From Methanosarcina sp. KYL-1 (GTDB lineage: Archaea > Halobacteriota > Methanosarcinia > Methanosarcinales > Methanosarcinaceae): a stretch of DNA of 64,000 bases. The position numbers and the translations under genes are program-made. The notes below the pieces were generated by a model. That model saw only the letters and a program-made list of their open reading frames with translations. It was not told where the DNA came from and did not search any database. The stretch lies in contig NZ_VOUA01000001.1 of the NCBI RefSeq assembly GCF_024372725.1, forward strand, positions 353,868 to 417,867. Direction: 5' to 3'. This document shows positions 58,874-64,000 of the stretch, piece after piece. The stretch's first letter is position 1, and every line of letters begins with the position of its first letter.

Positions 58874-59797
58874 TTATTCGCCCCTGTAAATTTTCAGGGC
58901 TTCTTCTACGCTTGCTTCTTCTATGGTTATGGCGTAGACGGCGTTGCACATGCGGACAGCTTCGTCCAGAGGCTTCTGGTGGATGTTCCTGCCGGTTGCG
59001 TTCCCCTGGGCTCCGGAGATGTGGATCTGGTCGTAGAGCTTTTTGAGGAAGGCTTCGGCATCGTCGCTTGAACCGCCTGCACAGACAACCTTACAGCGCC
59101 CGGCTGCCTTTACGGCTTCTTTGAAGACCTCGGCAGATTTTGCTCCTTCCTTTTTCGGGTAGTTTACTTTCACGAAGTCAGAACCCAGGCAGGCCCCTAC
59201 CCCGGTTGCGCCTGCGATCAGGTGAGGGTCCTTTTCGTCCTTTACTGCAGCTCCGCGCGGGTAAATCCAGAGCACTGAGACCATCCCGTGCTGGTGGGCA
59301 TCGTAGACTACCTGGGCAGCCTGGACAAGCATCTCGGCTTCGAACTCACTTCCCAGGTAGATGGTATACCCTACTCCCATGATCTTAAGCCCGCTGTTTT
59401 CCTTAAACTCGGCCACCTGGTCAACGTCGTGCCAGAGGTTACTGAAGGGGTCAGCCTGGGAGGTGCCTACGAGGTGGGTCTTGGAGTTTATCTTCACGAG
59501 ATATGGCACATCCCTGTAGTCCATGCCGTAGCGGGCAATAAGCCCGAGCTGGGCGGCAAAAACCCCTATCTTGCTTCCGGCTGCGATCCTGAAGAGGTGT
59601 TCGGGGTCGGCGTCGTCTTCAGGGACTCCTTCCCCAAAAAAGTCGTCGTTTAAATGTTCAACTTTCTGGTCCCCGGCAAAGAGCATGAGTCTGCCGGTAT
59701 GGTTGGTGATTTCCATGTAGTTTTTTACGTATGTTTCGCGCATTGCTTTCGGGACATCAAGTGGTACGATTACATCTTCTTTGTTAATTGAAACCAT
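58874..59797 (-). CDS. Class I fructose-bisphosphate aldolase, DhnA family
   Basis: About 307 residues from ATG 59797 (MVSINKEDVIVPLDVPKAMRE), with GAGG upstream. Family landmarks: LMLFAGDQKVEHLNDDFFG, GLIARYGMDYRDVPYLVKINSKT, HGMVSVLWIYPRGAAV, DFVKVNYPKK with the likely Schiff-base lysine, and KVVCAGGSSDDAEAFLKKLYDQIHISGAQGNATGRNIHQK. It acts in gluconeogenesis/glycolysis on fructose-1,6-bisphosphate. A DhnA relative with a related aldol substrate is the main alternative. Neighbouring pyk supports central carbon metabolism. Confidence 0.9.
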   Translation of the reverse strand: MVSINKEDVIVPLDVPKAMRETYVKNYMEITNHTGRLMLFAGDQKVEHLNDDFFGEGVPEDDADPEHLFRIAAGSKIGVFAAQLGLIARYGMDYRDVPYLVKINSKTHLVGTSQADPFSNLWHDVDQVAEFKENSGLKIMGVGYTIYLGSEFEAEMLVQAAQVVYDAHQHGMVSVLWIYPRGAAVKDEKDPHLIAGATGVGACLGSDFVKVNYPKKEGAKSAEVFKEAVKAAGRCKVVCAGGSSDDAEAFLKKLYDQIHISGAQGNATGRNIHQKPLDEAVRMCNAVYAITIEEASVEEALKIYRGE

Positions 59798-60303
59798 GTG
59801 TATAAACCTCAATATGCTTGAATTCCAGCTGCTTGGGTGCTGGTAGGTTGGATGCTATAGATACTTTGAAACCGTATTTATCTATATCCTTTCAACTATC
59901 CTTAATAATTTTTGTAGTCGGGCAGCCGGCAGTTCTGTAGCTGGTGATCTCCTGCCTGTTTCCGGCCCAGCAGAGCCCTGCCACTCCCCTCTTCTACAAA
60001 GACTATTCAATTAAGAATTATTAAGTATTTCGGGAATTTAAAATCAGTATCAGATGGCAATATAGATTGGGAAAACCTCTTTGTGACATTCGCTGCTGCG
60101 CCAAAAACCCGAACTGGAAATCAAAACCGAAGGGTAGGATTAATTTGGGCTTGAAAACAGAATGGAAATTCTCTCTGAATTTCATCCATGGAATTCTTGC
60201 AGACCCGAAAGTCCGTCTGAAGTTATGCAAGAACCATATGAATTGGCAAAAGTTTTCAGAAAAGTATGGAACCTTGTATCCAAAAGAGCTTAAAATAGAT
60301 TTA
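59798..60303. other. Intergenic, no gene supported
   Basis: Contains the aldolase promoter (TATTTATCTATATCC near 59875-59889) and GC-rich DNA around 59920-59990. A 91-codon plus-strand frame here runs into a tRNA gene and is not credible. Confidence 0.45.
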
Positions 60304-60376
60304 CGCCGCTTGCAGGGCTCGAACCTACGACATTCTGGTTAACAGCCAGACACTCTACCAACTGAGTTAAAGCGGC
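60304..60376 (-). tRNA. tRNA-Asn (GTT)
   Basis: 73 nt. Acceptor GCCGCTT/AAGCGGC, D-stem ACTC/GAGT, anticodon stem TCTGG/CCAGA with loop CTGTTAA (anticodon GTT), T-arm GTAGG-TTCGAGC-CCTGC, discriminator G. CCA is not encoded. Identical to the gene at 60647. Confidence 0.96.
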
Positions 60377-60454
60377 TTTTTGATTGGAAACATGCTCCCT
60401 TGCGGGAGTACGGATGAACCTTCCTTATCAGGGATTCTTAGAATAAATACTTTA

Positions 60455-60529
60455 TGGGCCTGACCGGATTTGAACCGGTGACCACGCGGTTATGAGCCGA
60501 GCGCTCTAACCTGACTGAGCTACAGGCCC
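60455..60529 (-). tRNA. tRNA with CAT anticodon (Met or Ile2)
   Basis: 75 nt. Acceptor GGGCCTG/CAGGCCC, D-arm GCTC...GAGC, anticodon loop CTCATAA, T-arm ACCGG-TTCAAAT-CCGGT, discriminator A. It lacks the initiator features (A1 start and three G-C pairs in the anticodon stem); elongator Met or agmatidine-modified Ile2 are the alternatives. The anticodon stem CTCGG/CCGCG has one U-C mismatch. Confidence 0.93.
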
Positions 60530-60646
60530 CCAGTGTTTATTGCTTTTAGTAGTGATTTTTAATAGTTTTAATGTTTTTAATAGCAATATTTCTTGTGGTG
60601 TTTTTTAAATGCCCAAAAAAATCGCTATAAAAATGTAAGAATTTTA

Positions 60647-60719
60647 CGCCGCTTGCAGGGCTCGAACCTACGACATTCTGGTTAACAGCCAGACACTCTA
60701 CCAACTGAGTTAAAGCGGC
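60647..60719 (-). tRNA. tRNA-Asn (GTT), second copy
   Basis: 73 nt, identical in sequence to the tRNA at 60304-60376. The two copies flank the CAT tRNA. Confidence 0.96.
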
Positions 60720-61323
60720 TCTTGTTATCGGGTGTGCCCGTTTATGCTCACCCTGTCGCGAACACTCCTAAAGCGATGATATTATTTATATATTTCGCTT
60801 CGAAGGTCTCTCTGAACAGCGTTACAGAGTAAATAAATAAAATCTGCGGGCGTGTTCATATCCGGGGAGGTATTTATTCCGGGTTTTTCAGGGCTTTTCC
60901 TGAAATTTACCTTATTTCTTTGCTCTTCTTTTTTTAGGACAACTCGATCATCTTTTGCCGGTTTCAGCTTATATTCTTTGTCCCTGTACTAAACCTTATA
61001 TGCTTTCGGGTACAATATAATTGATTATCTTGGTTGCAGCGCTATGCGGCGAAGCCGGACAGGCTGGATTCCAGTATAATTTATGTTCCAGTTTACCTTA
61101 AAAATATGTTAAAGTAAGGTCCTGTCTGGGGGATGTGGACTCCTGTGTACGGCTAAAGTGGGCTTACACGGGTTTCAGTATTTAGGGTCGTGGGGTCAGT
61201 GTTATTTCCGGTACTTTCCTGTGTCGAGGAAGGTCCTTTTACTCACTGTTCTCATACCTGCAAGGTTCGGTTTCAGCCGGACATTTCAATAAAAATGGTA
61301 AGGGGGTTTGTAACACGAAATAT
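60720..61323. other. 600-bp non-coding region with promoter, possible ncRNA
   Basis: TATA-like AACCTTATATGC (60984-60995) and ACAATATAATTG (61011-61022) precede about 250 bp of relatively GC-rich, non-coding sequence (GCGCTATGCGGCGAAGCCGG, 61038-61057) before the zinc-ribbon genes. It could be a long leader or a separate RNA; I recognise no known RNA family. Confidence 0.35.
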
Positions 61324-61455
61324 TTGAAAAGATGCCCAAAATGCAACGCTGAACTTAAACTGAGTATGGATGGGGAGACACAGTACTGTCAGGTTTGCAA
61401 GTACTGGACTAAGGTAGGCACTGCAAGGCTTGACTCTATCATGATTTACGAATGA
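61324..61455 (+). CDS. Small zinc-ribbon protein (about 43 aa)
   Basis: Frame ending TGA at 61453-61455; start uncertain, a TTG at 61324 is given as the minimum. Sequence KRCPKCNAELKLSMDGETQY then CQVCKYWTKVG: two CxxC knuckles 19 residues apart, a complete zinc ribbon. An AGGGGG lies about 23 bases before the TTG, so the start could be a non-ATG codon slightly upstream. Ends 9 bp before the ATG of a second zinc-ribbon gene, an apparent operon. Confidence 0.6.
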   Translation: MKRCPKCNAELKLSMDGETQYCQVCKYWTKVGTARLDSIMIYE

Positions 61456-61464
61456 GGGGTCCTC

Positions 61465-61701
61465 ATGGAAGATACCAATATTTCCATGTTTTGCAGCTTA
61501 TGTGCCACTCGCCTGAAACGCCAGGTAATGGGTTCTAATGTATTCTACTACTGCCGTAAATGCGGGCGTATAAGTTCGGATTTCTGCTTATCCGAAGAAA
61601 ACAGGGTGCTTTCGGTCCAGAAGCAGCCAGTCCGCAAGGTGCCTTCTGCCATGGGCATGGAGTTCCCTGAAGAAGGCCAGAAAGCCGGTGTGGAAAACTG
61701 A
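61465..61701 (+). CDS. Zinc-ribbon protein (78 aa)
   Basis: 78 residues from an ATG behind GAGGGGTCCTC. CSLCATRLKRQVMGSNVFYYCRKCGR has two CxxC pairs 18 residues apart, typical of an archaeal zinc ribbon. The remaining half is hydrophilic and probably disordered (VQKQPVRKVPSAMGMEFPEE). It follows a smaller zinc-ribbon gene, and the two resemble each other in knuckle spacing. Function unknown; transcription or RNA-associated roles are common for such proteins. Confidence 0.78.
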   Translation: MEDTNISMFCSLCATRLKRQVMGSNVFYYCRKCGRISSDFCLSEENRVLSVQKQPVRKVPSAMGMEFPEEGQKAGVEN

Positions 61702-61761
61702 AGTTCCTGCACTGTCAGAATGTTCAGTCCGCTTTGGAATTAAATACAAAACGTGCAGTAA

Positions 61762-61787
61762 AAGAGCCTTAGATGGCTCTTATTTTT
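61762..61787 (+). terminator. Intrinsic-type terminator after zinc-ribbon genes
   Basis: AAGAGCC (61762-61768) and GGCTCTT (61775-61781) with a 6-base loop, followed by ATTTTT, 60 bp past the stop codon. Confidence 0.7.
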
Positions 61788-61796
61788 CAATCTATT

Positions 61797-61856
61797 TTTT
61801 TCGGAGTTTTTCGGAGTTTTTCAGAGTTTATCGGAGTTTTTCAGAGTTTTTCAGAG
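61797..61856. repeat. 10-bp tandem repeat, 6 copies
   Basis: TTTTTCGGAG/TTTTTCAGAG units, six in tandem, one with TTTATCGGAG. Confidence 0.9.
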
Positions 61857-62019
61857 CTTAATTTCATTTATATTTTTTATTTGTTCAAATATGCAACCAG
61901 TTAAGCTCTGTCTAAAACCGTTACTGTATAAAAATAAATAGGCGAATAAAAAGAGAGGGGAAATGTCCCCTTAAGTAAAAATTATAAAATGATGAAAAAA
62001 AGAAATTCAGATAGGGATT

Positions 62020-63066
62020 TTAGTGCCCTGCCTTGAGGAGTTTGCAGACTTCTTCCACTTCGGCCCTGAATTCGTCCTGAGTGATCCCGAAAAGGCCTGC
62101 GAGGTACATGGCTCCTCCGGCTCCTGCGCCTTCTTTGATGGTGCCTGTCTCGTACCTGTGCAGGCCCTTCAGGGAAGACTTTCCAAAGCCGGGGTCTGCG
62201 ACGTAGACGGAAGCTCCAAGGCTTTTAGTAATTTCGTTGAAGTTTGCGGATTTGTCTTCGACCACATAGCGGGTGGTGGCAATAGAGATTTTTTCAGTGT
62301 TGAAGCCCATGTGCTTAATCAGGGCGTAGACTGCTGCCATCTGGGTTCCGCCGGCAAGGACTACCTCGATGTCAGTCCCCTGGAAACCCGCAGCAAGCCC
62401 TACTACGGCGGGCATCATGGGGTCTCCCATGCAGGCTATGGCTTTCAGAGGTTCTTCCTTCAGGCATCCGAAGGTCAGGCCGGAGGCTTTCATGCCCTCT
62501 TCAACTACCTTTTTCTTGAGTTCCAGGGGGTTTTCATCTGCACTGCTGCTGACATTTCCGTCATACCCCAGGGCCATCAGGACCCCCATGGCAGTTGTCG
62601 TGCCTCCGGGAATGCTTTCCCCTATTACCACATGGTCGACCTGGTTCCTGAGCCTCTTGGCCAGGAACTTTGCGCGCTCGTAGATTCCCTGAACGTCCCT
62701 GACTGCAATAGGCTCCCTTATGTCTTCTCCCGGTTTTGCTCTCAGGTCAATGCAGGGGACCCCGGGAGTCACGATAAGGCCTGAATTGATGAAATGGTAA
62801 GGGGCGTCTGTGAGCTTCAACGCCGAACGGGTCATTATCGCAGGAGTCGGGGTGTCGTAAGGGGGTGTCATGGGCAGCACCGGTACGCTGATAATGTTGC
62901 CGGTATCCATGAGCTCTGCATCCCCAGCAGGAGTATAGTCCGTGAGTTCAGCCGTTTTTCCTGCGGCCGAAAGCTTCGGGATGTGTGCGGTCTTAGTGTT
63001 GGAAAGCACACATAAAAACATCGGTTTTTTTGGTTTCCTGGTTACTTCCGGTTCGATCCAAGCCAT
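62020..63066 (-). CDS. CobT-like nicotinate phosphoribosyltransferase homologue (UPF0284)
   Basis: 348 residues of the archaeal CobT-related family. Motifs: [62 protein letters not shown], and [30 protein letters not shown]. Bacterial CobT joins a lower-ligand base to nicotinate mononucleotide-derived ribose phosphate in cobamide synthesis; the archaeal homologue probably has a related role in corrinoid lower-ligand assembly. GAGGAG precedes the ATG. Upstream are repeated TTGCACAA motifs that may control it. Confidence 0.85.
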   Translation of the reverse strand: MAWIEPEVTRKPKKPMFLCVLSNTKTAHIPKLSAAGKTAELTDYTPAGDAELMDTGNIISVPVLPMTPPYDTPTPAIMTRSALKLTDAPYHFINSGLIVTPGVPCIDLRAKPGEDIREPIAVRDVQGIYERAKFLAKRLRNQVDHVVIGESIPGGTTTAMGVLMALGYDGNVSSSADENPLELKKKVVEEGMKASGLTFGCLKEEPLKAIACMGDPMMPAVVGLAAGFQGTDIEVVLAGGTQMAAVYALIKHMGFNTEKISIATTRYVVEDKSANFNEITKSLGASVYVADPGFGKSSLKGLHRYETGTIKEGAGAGGAMYLAGLFGITQDEFRAEVEEVCKLLKAGH

Positions 63067-63190
63067 ATCTTATCTCCTCGATGAATCATAAATTCAGTGA
63101 ATTTCACACACAATTGCAACAGCATGTAGTTTCATGCAATCTGGTCCCCTTCAGCCAATGATTTAACATTATGGCATAAGACCATGTATT

Positions 63191-63266
63191 TTGCACAAAA
63201 TGTAATCTTGTAAGGCATGTAATTTCACATAATATGCTTGCACAACATTGTTGCACAATATGTAAT
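63191..63266 (-). promoter_or_regulatory. Repeated TTGCACAA-N-ATGTAAT motifs upstream of cobT homologue
   Basis: TTGCACAAAATGTAAT (63191-63206) and TTGCACAATATGTAAT (63251-63266) differ at one base and are exactly 60 bp apart. A third TTGCACAA is at 63238-63245. Related ATGTAATTTCAC and ATGTAGTTTCATG copies lie nearby. Confidence 0.5.
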
Positions 63267-63859
63267 TCTAATAAAGATAGATTCATATCTCACAGAAAAC
63301 TAAAAAGAATTCTTCGACTTACTATTTAATATTAATCAGCAATCAAATATAATTTGTTTTTAATCAATTTCACTTTACTTTATTTTATCTTATTATCCGC
63401 TTCAGTTGCAGAGCTTTGACTCAAAGCCAACTAAAGATCAATTGAGTGCACTTCCTATTCTATCCTTTTCTATATCAATCCCGAATTTTTCCGGCTTCAA
63501 AAACAATCTGGCTCTAAACTTCCTCTCTAAACTTCCTCTCTAAATTTCCTCTCTAAATTTCCTCTCTAAACTTCCTCTCTAAACTTCCTTATTTTGAGGT
63601 AAGGCTGCTCCTGTGTAAGAGCCCGTTCTCTGGATTCCTGTTTGTTTGATGCAGTTTGAGCCCAATTGGTTGAGTTCAAACTTTACTTAATAATAACCGG
63701 TTTAATTATTTAACTATTATTATATTTGGCTATTATTAATATGTAGAATGATTAATATTTTGCCATTTGTGCTGCAGACCGGCTATAAAATGGATCACTA
63801 AGCTTGAGTTTTTAAAGAGGGCAAGAAGTTTGAGTTTTCAAAAGAGGTGACTACTCCCG
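63267..63859. other. AT-rich intergenic, tandem repeats only
   Basis: No gene seen apart from the 13-bp repeat at 63512. Around 63803-63846 GAGTTTTYAAAGAGG-like sequence is duplicated near the end of the TnpB element. Confidence 0.5.
63512..63589. repeat. 13-bp tandem repeat, 6 copies
   Basis: CTCTAAACTTCCT repeats six times; the third and fourth units read CTCTAAATTTCCT. Confidence 0.95.
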
Positions 63860-64000
63860 TCACTGAAGTGACAGGCATCTACCAGAATTCTGGAGAGATT
63901 GTAATCCCAATCTCAGAATATTCATAGCAGCGTTATGATCTCTATCGAGAACCAGTCCACAGTAAGGACAACTGTGTATTCTCTCTGATAGTTCTTTTTT
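63860..64000 (-). CDS. tnpB: C-terminus of IS200/IS605-family TnpB (partial)
   Basis: 46 codons enter from the right edge and end with TGA at 63862-63860. The sequence KELSERIHSCPYCGLVLDRD then HNAAMNILRLGLQSL contains the second CxxC of the TnpB zinc finger and the D-R-D-x-N-A-A-x-N-I box with the last RuvC catalytic aspartate. TnpB is an RNA-guided nuclease of IS605 elements. Downstream of the stop, GTCACT-TC-AGTGAC (63872-63859) is a small palindrome, probably part of the element's right end/omega-RNA region. The N-terminal part lies outside the window. Confidence 0.9.
   Translation of the reverse strand, partial: KKELSERIHSCPYCGLVLDRDHNAAMNILRLGLQSLQNSGRCLSLQ

Noticed and set aside
60067..60342. 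91-codon plus-strand frame before the tRNA cluster
   Set aside because: It runs into the tRNA-Asn gene, has no ribosome site and no protein-like pattern.
61200..61230. GAGGAAGGTCC resembling the conserved CR-I of RNase P RNA
   Set aside because: The rest of an RNase P RNA (about 300 nt and the CR-V partner) does not follow; zinc-ribbon genes begin 100 bp later.

Overview
The window looks like a Methanosarcina chromosome segment (inference from content). It carries a methanogen-type nif operon (nifH-I1-I2-D-K-E-N), GlnK/AmtB, an archaeal-type CobT homologue, a geranylgeranyl reductase, a DUF1638 protein, DhnA-type aldolase, archaeal TATA boxes and many GGTG/GGAGG ribosome sites. Intergenic DNA is AT-rich with short tandem repeats.

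Layout. 0-5.5 kb: a small two-helix membrane protein, a MITE-like element, a hydantoinase-type ATPase-fold protein, DUF1638 and a GNAT acetyltransferase. 5.5-21.5 kb: a redox/metalloid island with a nif-type ferredoxin, two AhpD/CMD proteins with poly-Cys tails, three ArsR regulators, the arsenite exporter Acr3, a universal stress protein, two small CxxC redox proteins, three PF03773 permeases, a DGC zinc-binding protein, a pair of unannotated ~54-residue Cys-rich proteins, DsrE/F/H-like sulfur-carrier proteins and two wHTH/Fe-S proteins. Eight 20-bp palindromes of one architecture (ATWTCAA-N6-TTGAWAT) lie in front of these genes and suggest a shared local regulon. 21.8-26.7 kb: tandem amtB genes plus a glnK-amtB pair. 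28-31 kb: modABC with a palindrome at the modA promoter. 31-38.8 kb: the nif operon. 39-40.3 kb: an isoprenoid reductase.

40.5-44 kb: an AT-rich foreign-looking three-gene operon, DNA methyltransferase - AAA ATPase - HNH nuclease, resembling a Septu-like (PtuA/PtuB) defence pair joined to a modification enzyme, next to a second MITE-like element. 44.8-56 kb: the most unusual region. Divergent operons encode two paralogous ESCRT-III-like coiled-coil proteins of equal length, a Vps4/CdvC-type AAA ATPase with N-terminal helical domain and C-terminal Vps4-like helix, three TPR proteins, a large coiled-coil protein, an unknown protein and a membrane-spanning Ser/Thr kinase with an aromatic-rich extracytoplasmic repeat domain. 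I infer a signal-controlled membrane-remodelling module.

57-64 kb: pyruvate kinase, class I aldolase, two identical tRNA-Asn genes flanking a CAT-anticodon tRNA, two zinc-ribbon proteins, a CobT homologue, and at the right edge the C-terminus of an IS200/IS605-type TnpB entering from outside the window.

All functional names rest on motif recognition by eye; no database search was run.
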